From Labia minor (Eukaryota > Arthropoda > Insecta > Dermaptera > Spongiphoridae), in the NCBI GenBank assembly GCA_963082975.1, contig OY720346.1, positions 41,691,787 to 41,755,786 of the forward strand: a stretch of 64,000 nt of DNA. The letters are read 5' to 3'. The notes under the pieces are model-generated. The model searched no databases and was not told where the DNA came from. It saw only the letters and a program-made list of their open reading frames with translations. The number at the start of each line of letters is the position of its first letter. Within the stretch, counting starts at the first letter, position 1. Shown piece by piece: positions 23,101-34,932 of the stretch. Both the position numbers and the translations under genes were made by a program.

Positions 23101-23710
23101 GTTATAATAACAAAATTGATTTTCTACCAACCTACATCGAGACTAAAGCCATTTGAATGGATTACAAGCAACCATCAAGAAGATAAATATCAAAATGCAT
23201 TACGACAAATAACAATTTTTTTTTTTCTCTCTCACTCTCACTCCCTTTTACCCCCACACTCACTAACACACATTTCATTTACTCAATGAAATTAGATTCA
23301 ATTTATATTAACAAAATAACAATGCTTTGACTTTGACTATAACAATATTATCATTCTCAAATGTCTATATTCGAAATTCAATATCTTTATATCTATTTAT
23401 TATTTATTAAGGGAAGTGAAATTCTATTATATTAAAGGATTAAAAATTCCACAATGAAGGCAATTTATCTTCTAAAAATTATATATATAATGATTGTATT
23501 AATAATTTGGTGTCTGAAGACGACCAAATTGCCAGACTAACGATCTTGGATTTAATATCTGTTTGTCGTATTAGATTTTAATCTACAGACCTTTCCAATA
23601 ATATGAAGCTATTTATTTATTTATTTTATAAATTCTTCTAAAAATATTTTTTTTTAAATGAGATATGAATATAATCTGGTAGTGTGGTGGTCTTCATGAT
23701 CTGAAATGCC

Positions 23711-23731
23711 TATTACTACTACTACTACTAC

Positions 23732-23765
<34 letters not shown>
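23711..23765. repeat. Compound microsatellite (CTA)n(TAA)n
   Basis: About seven CTA-type units change directly into a longer TAA run. Confidence 0.95.
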
Positions 23766-23766
<1 letters not shown>

Positions 23767-24179
23767 CTTTTTTGTTTCTTATATTCTAGTATTTAATTAA
23801 AATTTATTATTAATTTATTTCCAGAATGGTTTTCAAGGAATAACAAATTAGTTTTTTTATTGGCTCTAGAGATCTAAGCCCGCAATAGTCAGTTTACATA
23901 TTTAGTTATTTTGATTCACATTTCAATATAATTTAAATATTTGTAAACTTGCTTAGGTTTTAACTTTCATCCTCAAGTTCATTAGTTCAGCATATTGATC
24001 ATTAATATGCTTAATGTAAAGAACAATAATATTTTATTGATATTTAAATGAAAGCTTTCATAATTAATTTAAATGATTTTCTAAAATCTAAATTGTTGGC
24101 TAATTTAACCAACTCTCTATCATCGCACATAGTTTTCGAGATTACCATTCTGTACATCTTCAAATGATGTATATATATA

Positions 24180-24720
24180 TTGTAAGGAGAGACTGTCCTA
24201 CGTTGGGTTCACCAGTGTAAGGAGACAAGATGTCGTCATCGAACTCCCCGATGAATGCACCAATTTGGAAGAGGGGATATTAGCTAGTCGGTCGTTATAA
24301 GGGGAAGGAGGAAAGAGAAAATAGAAAGAGTCTGTTCAGCTAATTTTTCTAAATTAGCAAAAGGAAGAAAAAGAAGAGATGAAAAGGGAAGTAAGTGAAA
24401 CAATGACAAGAACTATATACACCTGTAATATAATTGTATTAATTATCCAATTATATGGGAAGGGAAATTATGGTAAGATAACTTATAGAGTAAGTATAAT
24501 GAAAAACTAGCCTGATTTCGTTTAGCTAAAATATTCCTTAAAATAAGAAAGAGTTTAAATTCCTATTTTCAGTTAAAAGAAGAGAGAGAATTTCGATTAG
24601 AAAGAATTGTTAACACTTCACAAAATTCATTGCACGGGAAGACCTCGGTCCTCTCATACGAAAGACTCGGGTAGGACTGACTTTCGGGACTCGACTTTTT
24701 AGGACGGTGGTTGTTCCTTG
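24180..24720. repeat. Purine-rich, higher-GC block, possibly a decayed LTR
   Basis: It starts TGTAAGGAGAGACTGTCC and ends near TCGACTTTTTAGGACGG, with a purine-rich middle (GGAAGGAGGAAAGAGAAAAT). The composition and TG start recall a solitary LTR, but I find no matching short duplication at its edges and no second copy here. Unique sequence is equally possible. Confidence 0.2.
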
Positions 24721-26079
24721 TTTTTTAAAATAGTCAATAATATAATGGTTTTCATTTGTTTATTTATCCCACTTGAAGTAACCGTTAATATTGGCAACAA
24801 AGTAGAGAAAGACAAAATAAAAAAGAGAGAGATTTCCTCTTACAATATTAATAAAATATAATAACAATGTAATAATGGTATGAATCTTTTCACATTCCTC
24901 ATCTTTTCTCAACTTCTAAGTCAAATAGCTGTGTTTGTTGAAGGGCAATTAACCAAGTATATTGTCTTGAATAGTTGTTGAAAATGATGGTTATTAATTG
25001 GTAGGTTGGATAGAAGGTCTTTTCCACTTAATCTCTCCAAATACATATACTACATTAAGGTTGATTAGAATGAGAAGAGAAACATCTGCTACAAAAACGT
25101 TTCACCATCTACCTCATCTCATTTTCTTCCCGAGTCTATTTAAAAATGCAAATGGCACATTTAACAAATTAAAGAAAAAAAAGGTGGAAAGAGGGGGAAT
25201 GGTGAAAAATAAGAGACGTCAATGTAATTTAGAAATTACCGTCTGCCATTTATCAACTGTGGAAGAATTTAGCGTGCTTTGGTCGATAACAAATGACACA
25301 AAAATAACTTTTTTTAATATACAAATAAGAGATATTGACAATCGCCTCTCTTTTAAAATAAATATAATAATAATAATAATAATAAAATAATTTAATAAAG
25401 ACATACAAATTGTTGTTGTATGTTGTCATTTCAGAGGGTGAAAAAAACAACCCTTAGGAAAAGCGACAAAAAACGGCCTTTCTCATTTAATTTTCTGTCA
25501 AAATTAAATGGCGTGTAATTTAAAACTATTTAAATTAAGAATGGTGGGGATTGGAGTGAAATAGATCCGTTGTGTGGGTGTTTTAATCAAAAAAAGAATA
25601 AAAAAAGAGAGTCAACGTGTATTAAATTTTTCTTAAGACCCATATATTTTCATTTAATGTTTAATTTAATTTAAAAGAAGTCCAAGAATTCTTCACTTGA
25701 AATTAACTTAACGAAAATGCGTGACATGAATTTTTTCTTAAAAAAAGGAGGGTTGACTGATTATTTATTAAGAATCGATAATATAGCTGCAGCTCTGCAT
25801 AATCTATAACACATTATAATATTTTTTTTTTATAAAATACCATCTCTTTCTTTCATTATATGTATTATTATATTGTATATTTCATATCTTTTCGATCCAA
25901 TTTCTATTTTCTCCTAATTCCCTATTCATTCCTATATCTATCTTAAACAAATAATTAAAAAATTGTTTGGATTAGTTTAGTGTGTACAAGTATTTTGTTT
26001 TCCAACTCCTGGTTATTTATAAATTAAGCATTGAAAATTAACATTTCCATCTTACTGAGTTTGATCGATGACTAGATTT
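24721..26079. other. AT-rich intergenic
   Basis: No gene is supported. (AAT)n at about 25362-25388. A 130-codon plus frame from 24998 is low-complexity at its end and has no domain. Confidence 0.4.
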
Positions 26080-26220
26080 TCAGCCCACTATGTTCTTGTT
26101 TTACCCACCAATCTTTTCTCCATTTTCTTATAAACAAACTTCTCGTCAATATTTTTAAACCACTATGTTTGGGGATGCATTTCCTCGTTGTAGAATCTTC
26201 ACTGAATCTTTATTCGGTCA
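26080..26220 (-). pseudogene. LINE RT remnant, heavily decayed
   Basis: TTTGGGGATGCATTTCCTCG and the preceding ACCCACCAATCTTTTCTCC follow the order of the segment at 1.73-1.92 kb in the same orientation, with deletions. Not readable as protein. Confidence 0.4.
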
Positions 26221-26639
26221 TATATATAATGTCATGGAACTAGTCTCATTATCTTGAAATTTGTCCAAAATAATAGTTTTATTTTAATATTGAAATTTTT
26301 TTTTATAATTTTGATTAGCTCTTTAAAGCATATAAATTACTCTGATCTCAATTTTAAATTTAAGTTCTTCTCAAATTACTTACTATCTGATGTTTTTATA
26401 AATAAGTGGAGAAATGCTACCACCTTTTGTTAGTTCTTATTAAACCTGGGCAGTGCTGGAATATTTCTGGAAAACATTTCAATTCAAGACTATATCTATA
26501 TGACTTAAGATTCTTTTTTGTCTTTTTTTATCATTACAATTTTTCTTATAGAACACTTCTACACAGAACAATAACTGTCTTACTTTCCTCAGAGCTTTTC
26601 AGCATTCATTCTATCAAATTGTTATGATTCAATGTTCTC

Positions 26640-27370
26640 AAAAACGCAATACTCCTCATTGTAGACCACCTCTTCATTCAAATAGAGTTTGCTCAGGGGA
26701 ATCAAATACCTGCTCGATTCCGCAGTTTTCAGATTCACTAGACTTCCTAGTACGTATTCTATTTATCTTGGCGCAAATTTAGCTATTTTCACTATTTAGC
26801 TATTTTGGGTATTGATATGTTCACTCACTTGTTAAAAGATTGATAGGAGGGACTGAAGCAACCACCTGGATTGCAACGCAAGAAGATATTTCATACGCGG
26901 TGCATATTCCAACCAGTAATTGTCTTTGAGTTTTTAATCATAGAAATAGCGAGTGAGACAAATAATTTTCTTTTACTAGTCCTTTGTTATCAAAAGGTAA
27001 CCAATTTGTGAAATTTTATTTTGGGGATTTTCTTTCTTCCATTAAGTGAATGATCTCTATCTTTTTTAGGAGCTTTAGTTCCTTTTCTAGGAAACTTTTA
27101 GATAATTTGTTGGAATATACAAGCCACCAACACTTATCTCTCTATTTGTGCTTCTAACTGGTTGATCTACCCTATCTGAATCTATCCCCGCGTGTTGATA
27201 TTTTATCCGCTATTGTTACAATTAGTCTCATCTAGGACCTTTCTTCTTGCTTCCTTGATTTAGCTATTAAGCCATATTTCCAAGTCTCTGGTATAGTTGA
27301 ATAGTATGTGTTTATATCACCTCTGTTAATCATTATCTTACATGCTTCGTGTTTATAAAGTTATCTACCT
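26640..27370. other. Unassigned complex sequence, perhaps a decayed repeat
   Basis: Over 700 bp of clearly more complex sequence without a long frame. Read on the minus strand, short stretches are charged and have no visible homology that I can name. It could be a degenerated retroelement or intronic sequence. Confidence 0.2.
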
Positions 27371-27489
27371 TTTAAAATTCAATATCTTGTATTATAAGAA
27401 TTTATGGATTGACTGCTATCTGTAAGTTAATTAAGTCTTAATAAATTAAAAAGGTCCATGTTACCTGAACTAACAATCTATATTGTCAC

Positions 27490-27670
27490 TATCATAAGCC
27501 AGCCACCTATATCCAATTTCTATTCTCTCCCTCACCTTCTTTTATATATTGTCTGTACCTTCGCATCTTTGATCTACCAACCACTCACTCCACAAACAAG
27601 TTTCTAGCCACTTTTTCTCGTCTATTTTAGCTACGTGTCCCACCTATCACAATCCCTTTATTTATCTTAT
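27490..27670 (-). pseudogene. LINE RT remnant, heavily decayed
   Basis: CACCTATATCCAATTTCTA, CTCCCTCACCTTC, the Thr/Arg-coding CATCTTTGATCTACCAACC and TTAGCTACGTGTCCCACC parallel the 1.66-1.84 kb remnant in the same order and orientation. Confidence 0.5.
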
Positions 27671-29153
27671 ATTACTAATTATGTTATGGAAATTTTTGTA
27701 AAAATTTATTTCAATTTAATAAGATTCTAATTGAATAAGAAATGTTGGGCATTCACCAAAATATTGTATGAATTTTAATAAAATAATTATTTTTTTCCTT
27801 TATATATGTTTATATAATAATAATAATAATAATAATTTGTCTGAAGATCGAACTTGGATTCCCGTACCGCAAAATACACCCCATTATACGAATAAATGCA
27901 TTTATTATATATGATAAAATTATATATTCAAATAAGTTTCTATAAACTAATTTCAACATTTCCGTCGTTGATTTTTTTCCTCTCTTTCTCTCTCACTGTT
28001 TCTGTTCTTTCTTTAATGACTCTGCTTACATTTTTCATCAATTTTTTTTTCTATTTCCAGCAACGCCAACTTTTCTTATAGCTTTCATAACAATCCTATC
28101 ATATAATCAACTCTATAATCTTTAGATATTAACATTTGATTAGCATAAGAATTAATCTCAGGATCCTTCCTCGAAATAGTTATAAAATTCTAATTCTTTC
28201 TCTGTATTTGCTCTCTAATTACAATATCAAAAGTAAATAAACAGCCAAGAACAACTAAACTCCCCTTACTCTTTCAAAAAAAATTCATTTGCGTTTTAAC
28301 AAAATATTACTGTCCCTCTCCCTCTCCCTCTCTCTTACTCTTCACCTCCTTTCCTTTCATTCGCTTCTTCTCATGTCATCGGACTCTAAAATTTTTGGCC
28401 CCCATTCAATTTTCCGCTAAAACCTCCTAGTAAATTGAAATTTATTAAATGGAAAATGATGTGTAAAGGTGTTTATATTGAATGAAATTTAATGCATTGA
28501 GGAGAAAATAAATAAATTTTCAAATATAATTTTAATATTCATACATAAATTCTTTAGCATTGATCCAATGAAAAGTGGAGTAAGTCTAATATTACAATAT
28601 AAAGTACATGCAGTAATATATATATATACTATAAAATAATAATAATAACTATTAAATGTTAATGAATGAGAAACATTTCTATGTATATTATAGATAAATT
28701 TCATATAAAATTTTCCTAAATAATCAAGAATTATTATTACATTTTATTATCTTTTAATTTTAAACCTAATAATTGCAAAATAATATATTTAGATATTATT
28801 ATATATTTTGAATTTATACTACCAATTAGGAAATTTAATTTATAACATATAGAGAATCATTTATAATATTAAATGAGATAGAGAGGGGAAACGAAATATA
28901 GTAAATACGATAATTTTTTATAATGTTATATCACCATTTACTAAAAAATAATTAAATTTAATTAATCTGTTTAGGAGTAAATAATTAAATATATATATGG
29001 TTTCTCAGTTTATAGATTTATCAAAGAATGGTTTAGAAGAAAATACATAGAAATATACTCGAATACACATCATATATTAGTAAAATAAGTAAAATAATAT
29101 TTATTAAAGAAAGAGAATCAATTTTATTAAAATTTAATTACTTTAATTTAATT
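27671..29153. other. AT-rich intergenic
   Basis: Contains a (TAA)n at about 27816-27836 and a pyrimidine-rich CCTCTCCC tract at about 28315-28335. A patch at 28,240-28,430 is somewhat more complex. No gene is recognised. Confidence 0.4.
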
Positions 29154-29726
29154 ACTATCTCGCTAAAAGTATTGGGATCACGAAAATTTTCGATATCGAG
29201 ATTTTGATGTTTTTATACGTTTTGAAGGTCCCTGAGTCATTTTTACTAAGGTTAAGAAAAATATCTGGTGTGTGTATGTGTGTGTGTGTAGACAAGATTA
29301 CGCAAAAACGGTTCGAGCTAGTATAATGAAATGTCCTAAAAGGGCATTAGTCAAAATCATAGTTTTCTATCAACTTTTGAGAAATGTAGCGGAAGAGGGT
29401 CATTATTACCTATCAAGTTTTCATTATTTTTCCTCTAAATATATGTTTGAGAGTTTTTCATTTGATTAAAAATTTTATAAAACTGTTATATATCGAATTT
29501 CATCTTGATTGAATCGCTGAAAGTACCGGAATTAATTTTTTAACACTGCAAATCACGCGCCAGCACGTGACGTGGTGCCATCAACAAAGAGCCAAACTCG
29601 CGCTGGTTTAATAAAAAATAATTATTAATTTTAATTTATAATTTAATTAATTAAATTTAATTTTAATTTAATATGTGTTATTTAATCCAATTCAAATTGC
29701 GAGATAGTCGAGTGGAGGGACTAGAT
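29154..29726 (+). mobile_element. Family A Helentron-like element, copy 4
   Basis: Starts ACTATCTCGC at 29154 with the second half of the 5' palindrome damaged, and ends GCGAGATAGTC at 29699-29709 followed by an incomplete 3' hairpin (GAGTGGAGGGACTAG). A (GT)n tract lies at 29268-29289. The body matches copies 1, 6 and 7, including GGTGCCATCAACAAAGAGCC. Confidence 0.75.
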
Positions 29727-29762
29727 TTTTATTTTTATTTTATTTATTTAAGCCTTTTAAAT

Positions 29763-30122
29763 TAGTGTTTTTCAACCTTTTTGGACCAAACTCCCAATTC
29801 GTATAGCCGGCTTCATAATTCGCCCCCTATAAATTTTAACAGATAAAAATTGCATGATAATCCCTAATATAAGGTAGGTACACTTGGTGATACCTAGAGC
29901 CATATTGAAAAATCGAGTCTCAGAACCTGATCGCAAAATCATCTTACCTTTTTTCTAGAACCATATTGAAAAAAATTGAAAAAAGTGGAAATGTTTAAAA
30001 GCCTGATCACAAAATCATCTGACGTAATTTTTAGAGTTGAAAATGATTTCGCCCCCCAAATTCGTATAGTCAAATAATCGCCCCTTTTAAGATGTCGATC
30101 GCCCCCAGGTTGAGAATCACTA
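29763..30122. mobile_element. hAT miniature element
   Basis: The ends TAGTGTTTTTCAACC... and ...GGTTGAGAATCACTA are inverted and are flanked by TTTTAAAT and CTTTAAAT, a near-perfect 8-bp duplication. About 360 bp, non-coding. An internal segment (CCATATTGAAAAA... CCTGATCGCAAAATCATC) occurs twice in tandem and is shared with the hAT elements at 11.4 and 43.0 kb. Confidence 0.8.
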
Positions 30123-30234
30123 CTTTAAATACTCCATACACAAGAGTCAAAAAAATAATACAATATAATACATTATATAATATAGTAATTATATCATTTA
30201 CAATATCTTTATTTTTTTATTCTCTAATTTTTAG

Positions 30235-30445
30235 TTTTTGGATAGTCTTCACCCATTTTTTCCACATTTTTCTTTCATGAGCATCTCTTCTACACATTCT
30301 TCTCCTCATCTTCCTGAAATCATCATTCCATCTCTTAATTTTCCTTCCCCTCTTTCTCTTCCCATCCGCCAGACACCATTCCAATATTTGTCCATAATTG
30401 GTCCTTGGAGTGACCAGATGGTCTTCCCAATCCCTTTTCTTTTTT
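30235..30445 (-). pseudogene. LINE reverse transcriptase C-terminal fragment, second type
   Basis: Reading the minus strand gives WEDHLVTPRTNYGQILEWCL, then GKRKRGRKIKRWNDDFRKM and a tail with AHERKMWKKWVKTIQ. This is the typical end of a LINE RT protein: a basic RGR-x-x-x-RW block followed by W and DR/ER-x-x-W motifs. No upstream domains are present. It differs from the family at 1.6 kb. A truncated retrocopy. Confidence 0.65.
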
Positions 30446-30544
30446 TTAATAATGAATATTATATTTTTTAATTATGTTTTAACATATAAATAATCCTTTT
30501 TAATTCTATTTTTCCTTTTAACATTAAGGATGCTCTTTAACATA

Positions 30545-30805
30545 GCTCTTTTGATGTTCGGAATGATTTCACAAATCGTTGAGGAAAAACAGAAATATAG
30601 ATTAAAGTAGAATTATTTATTAGTGAATAAGAAATTGAATAAAATATATACAAGTAATAATTATAAGTAACATAAAGCTTCTTCGTGTTGGGAATATGGA
30701 GAGTCAGCGTACAAGTCAGTACAAGTGGACGAGATACTTTGGCCGGGTGAGCAATGCATCACATGCTAGTGACGTCATGGCATCATGGGTGCTGCCAATC
30801 TTACA
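30545..30805 (-). repeat. Possible solitary LTR or other repeat (weak)
   Basis: On the minus strand the block starts TGTAAGATTGGCAGCACCC and ends near CGAACATCA, with AGAAATATAG-type AT-rich middle sequence. The TG...CA boundaries suggest an LTR, but the flanking bases do not match as a target duplication and there is no second copy here. Confidence 0.2.
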
Positions 30806-32187
30806 ATTATAAATTCTCTACATTTTAAATTCTTCCAATATCTTTGAGATATTTATAGTCTATGTATTATTTATCTGCAAATTAATTTAATTAAAGAAAT
30901 GTTAATGGAAATTTCACTATATTTGATCAAATATTGATTTACTTTTTTCTTGTTAATGTATAAAATTCATAGAAATGGATGTGGAATGTTAATATTTGAT
31001 GGATCTTACTAATCTTACATTAGATGGAGGTTATTTCTAATATTAATGGCTGAGCCTCTTAACTGAACAAGTATTATATATATATATTGCATAATATGTG
31101 CTAAGCATAGTCCATAATTTGAATGCAATTAATAATCCCCTCAATTGGGTCAATTAACTCAGCCGTCATTCACACCCCTGTATTGACTCTAGATCTCTCA
31201 TCCCTTCTATCTTCAATTTGTGGAAGGGGATATTAAACGATTAATGCTTAAATTTTATCATGTTTTAAAGGGTACAATCAATTCGACTTATGTTTTCGTG
31301 TCCAGTATCTTCTACTTTAAGCTTCTATATTGTTTGCTTTCTATTGAGATAACAAATTATAGATATAGGGTAGATATAATTTCAACATGTTTTTTTTCTC
31401 TCTCTTTCTCCTTACTTTTCACACAATGTATATAAAAAGAAATTTTTTCTTCTTTTCATTTCATTCCAATTTCTCAAATGATTATTTTTTTTCTTTTTTT
31501 TTGTATATATGTGTGACTGTATCTTTTGTCCTTTAAGGATGGTGAAGAGGGGGTTAGGGTTAGTATAGAGTTGCATTAAGACATCACAAATGAGAGAGAT
31601 GCAGGAAGCATGGGGTTTGATGACTAATGTTCCTCTCCAGAGCTATTATCTAACTATGATGTTGTTGACCATGTCGGACATGATCATTTATAACAATTTT
31701 AAATTATGTTTTTATATAAGGAAAGAAAAATAATGCTTAGATATATGTATTTGTCATTATCATAAAAATATATCCTATCATTATGAATAGTTTTTCTATT
31801 TTTTTTTGTTAATTTATTATTTTACTTTTATATATATATATATATAGGATATTTTAATATTAAAATCTCATTATCCTTTATAATTTATTTTTATATAAAA
31901 AAAAACATTCCGTTTTATCTATTCATAATATAGTGTCAGTTGTTAAATATATATGCTTTCATTAATTCTTTTTATTAAAAATATTTTACTTTTTTTTTTC
32001 TTTTGTTTTAATGGAATGTAATATTATTTATTTATTATATTTTCAATAAACTAAATAAGATAGAAAAAAATCGATAGTTGAGTTTATATGTAATGATTAC
32101 TATTAGATTAACTTTCATCTCATTCACAAAATCAATACAAATTTATTTTTTATTAAATTTAAATAATTTTTCATGTAAGTATATAAA
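30806..32187. other. AT-rich intergenic
   Basis: Largely AT-rich. A patch at 31,535-31,690 is more complex (AGATGCAGGAAGCATGGGG). No gene is recognised. Confidence 0.4.
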
Positions 32188-33461
32188 AGGTTGGGGAAAA
32201 AGTAATCCATTATTTTTCCGGGAGATCGCGTTAGTGAATGACAGCTTCTGTTCTCTCGACTCCACAATCTTAAATTTTTGTTCATTGTCAGGTGACATTT
32301 CAAAGTAAATAAAACACTTTACCTTATTTTGTTTATAGCTGTTTATTATAGCTGTTAGTTACAGAGGGCTAAAAATGGAGCTCAACAAACAGAAAATTAG
32401 GTACATTTTACAGTTTTTTTTTGATAAAGGGGAGAATGCAAACCAGGTGGCTGAATTTGTTAACAGTGTTTATAGTGAAGGCACTGTAACAATCATGTAC
32501 AGTTCTGGTTTCGCCGATTCCGAGCCGGCATTTTTGATGTTGAAGATAACCTCGCTCAGGCAGGCCCGTCTTCGAAAATGCCGACAAAATCCTATAAATG
32601 ATCCAAGTTGACCGGCATGTTAGTTGTCGTAACATCGCACATGAGTTGAAGATCGACCACAAAACGGTTTTAAACCATTTGCACAAAGCTGGATTCAGAA
32701 AGAAGCTCGATGTTTGGGTAGCACACCAGCTAACCCCAAAAAACATCATGGATCGAATATCCATCTGCGAAGCCTTGATCAAACGTAATGAAATTCAGCC
32801 ATTTCTCAAACGGATGGTGACTGTTGACGAGAAATGGGTCGCATACGACAATATAGTGAGAAAAAGATCATGGTCACAGCGCGGGGAAACAGCTCAAACG
32901 GTGCCCAAACCAGGTCTAACGGCCAGGAAGGTCCTACCCTGTATTGGTGGGACTGGAAGGGTATAATTCATTACGAGCTGCTCCCATATGGACAAACACT
33001 GAATTCGAATCGTTACTGCCAACAACTGGACCGTTTGAAGCTAGCTATCGACCAGAAACGACCAGGATTGGCGAACAGAAGAGGGGTTGTGTTCAACGCC
33101 AGGCCACACACTTCAGTAATGACTCTCCAAAAACTCAGGTAGCATGGTTGCGAAGTCCTAATGCATCCACCTTACAGTCCGGACCTGGCACCAAGAGACT
33201 ACCATCTTTTTCTTTCATTACAAAATTTCTTTAGAGAAAAAAAATTAGGATCAAGACAAGATTGCGAAAATCGACTTTTAGAGTTTTTTGCCAGTAAGAA
33301 ACAAGACTTTTATGAGAGAGGTATTATGAAACTACCTCTAAAATGGCAAGAAATTGATGAACACAACAGTACTTATTTGACTTAAATCGGACAATCCAAA
33401 CTATGTTAATTATACTAATAAATTTCACTCAAAAATAATGGATTACTTTTTCCCCAACCTA
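32188..33461 (+). mobile_element. Nearly full-length mariner element
   Basis: Inverted ends AGGTTGGGGAAAAAGTAATC and the mirror GATTACTTTTTCCCCAACCT are essentially identical over about 28 bp. At about 1.27 kb this is the normal size for mariner. The transposase is broken (see next entry). Well-preserved ends and body length suggest it is one of the younger DNA transposons here. Confidence 0.9.
32375..33385 (+). pseudogene. Mariner DD34D transposase, inactivated
   Basis: The frame starts with a true ATG (MELNKQKIRYILQFFFDKGE) and can be followed through the whole transposase, but only by changing frame. Reading moves to another frame before NIAHELKIDHKTVLNHLHKA (second DNA-binding motif) and VDEKWVAYDN (first catalytic Asp). 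It shifts again in the KRSWSQRGE/LYWWDWKG region. An in-frame stop follows TLQKLR at about 33,140. The final piece MHPPYSPDLAPRDYHLF holds the third catalytic Asp, and the C-terminus (FYERGIMKLPLKWQEI) is intact. The second catalytic block reads VVFNARPHTS: compared with the family, the usual Asp and neighbouring residues are missing. Several independent lesions make it inactive. Confidence 0.9.
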
Positions 33462-33470
33462 ATATAATAG

Positions 33471-33965
33471 TACCTGGAACACCGAGCTATCGCTCGGCCT
33501 TTCAACAAATTTAAACTATTTATTATTATAAACTTTGAAAATTTTACAATTTATTAATTATTTATTACAATTGTGTTAAATGGGTTTTCTAAAAATTACC
33601 CAACACACATTATTAAAATAGTAGAAATAAATTAAAATAACTTGATTTTCATTTCAAGATGAAAAATTTATTCAAATTTACTTGATAAAATATTTGATTA
33701 TACATCTATTATATATATGTTGTTATAATTAGATGGCTTCAGTTTTATATTTTTCCAAGTAGCAATAGCTTGTATACTGTTTCGACAATACACGCAAGGA
33801 TTACTTTTGATAGTGATATAAATTCTGAAATTATATTGACATTTTTACTTGTCTATATTTTAATTAAGAAAGGTGGTTATATTTTTTTCATTTTATTTAT
33901 AATAATCAAAAATATCATTTAAATTATTTATAATTTAATCTAAAAAAACATTTTAATTAATATAA
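33471..33965 (-). mobile_element. Family D hairpin-ended repeat, copy 1 (Helitron/Helentron-like)
   Basis: The left edge TACCTGGAACACCGAG carries a perfect hairpin CCGAGC-TATC-GCTCGG at 33482-33497. Viewed on the minus strand this lies about 12 nt from the 3' end, the position of the terminal hairpin in Helitron-class elements. A second copy starts at 48383 and the two can be aligned for about 420-490 bp. The opposite end is unclear; it may extend into the minisatellite. The edge sits 10 bp from the end of the mariner. Confidence 0.5.
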
Positions 33966-34045
33966 TATAGTTATTACAGTGTTTTATTTAACTTGCTTGG
34001 TTGTCTGTATGGTTCAAATCTAGTAACTCATTTTTAACACAGTTG

Positions 34046-34376
34046 CAGTTGACCAATCGAACTAAAACTTTGCACACTTTTCAGATTTGGATGACAAAGC
34101 ATGAATATGAAATAAAGTTTTTCTTAATTAATTAATTAATTAATAATTTAAAGTTGACCAATCAAACTAAAACTTTGCACACTTTTCAGATTTGGATGAC
34201 AATACATGAATATGAAATAAAGTTTTCATTTTCTTAATTAATTAATTAATTAATATTTTAAAGTTGACCAATTGAACTAAAATTTTGCACACTTTTCAGA
34301 TTTGGATGAGAAAACATGAATATGAAATAATGATTTCATTTCCCTAATTAATTAATTAATTAATAATTTAATTAAT
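34046..34376. repeat. Three-unit tandem repeat, about 106-115 bp per unit
   Basis: Units begin AGTTGACCAAT at 34046, 34152 and 34262. Each contains ACTTTTCAGATTTGGATGA and ends in an (AATT)n run of about 20 bp. They differ by scattered substitutions. The unit wording (ACTAAAACTTTGCACAC) resembles the interior of Helentron-type elements, so it may belong to family D. Confidence 0.9.
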
Positions 34377-34420
34377 AAATTTTAACCCATCATTAAATAT
34401 CATTTATAATCTCAAAGTAT

Positions 34421-34932
34421 ATTCAAATAAAACTTAAAACCTTAAAAATTTATTTACTAAAAAATTACAAATAAAATAAATAATTTAAAAAAAATTAAGT
34501 TACAGTGATTTATTTATAAATGCACTAAAAACTAGAAAATATTTTTCCCTTAGCCTCAATAAGTATATTTTTCTTCATGGAGGGGTCCTACAAGGGTTCG
34601 CCTACTTCTTCAACAACAATGGTCTAGATACTTTGAATAAAGAGCCTAATTAAAATGAATTAGTTAATTAATTTTCTACTGATCTCTCAAATAAAACGCT
34701 TGCATTTAAATTAATAACAGTTATAAAATTAAAAAGTAAGCTAAGTAGGCGGACCCTTGTAGAACTCCTCCATGAACAAGAATATACTTATTGAGGCTAA
34801 GAGAAAAATTATTTTCTAGTTTTTAGTGCATTTATAAATAAAACACTGTAACTTAATTTTTTTTTTATTTATTTATTTTATTTTTAATTTTTTAGTAAAT
34901 AAATTTTTAAGGTTTTAAGTTTTATTTGAATA
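34421..34932. repeat. Long foldback element, arms about 190 bp
   Basis: 34421-34608 is matched in inverted orientation by 34743-34932 with only a few percent mismatch by eye, for example CTTAGCCTCAATAAGTATAT against ATATACTTATTGAGGCTAAG. A spacer of about 135 bp separates the arms. No coding frame and no clear target duplication. RNA from it would form a long double-stranded stem. Confidence 0.85.

Noticed and set aside
24180-24720. Solitary LTR
   Set aside because: TG start and purine-rich body only; no target duplication, no second LTR, no clear end. Kept as a weak feature rather than a claim.
24998-25390. 130-codon plus-strand frame
   Set aside because: Lys-rich and poly-Ile end over a TAA microsatellite, with no domain or codon signal. 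Chance frame.
31548-31565. TTAGGG-like words (GGGTTAGGGTTAG) suggesting telomeric repeat
   Set aside because: Only two units, in the middle of ordinary sequence, and insects mostly use TTAGG. Chance.
32408-32782. 124-codon minus-strand frame
   Set aside because: Antisense shadow of the mariner transposase.
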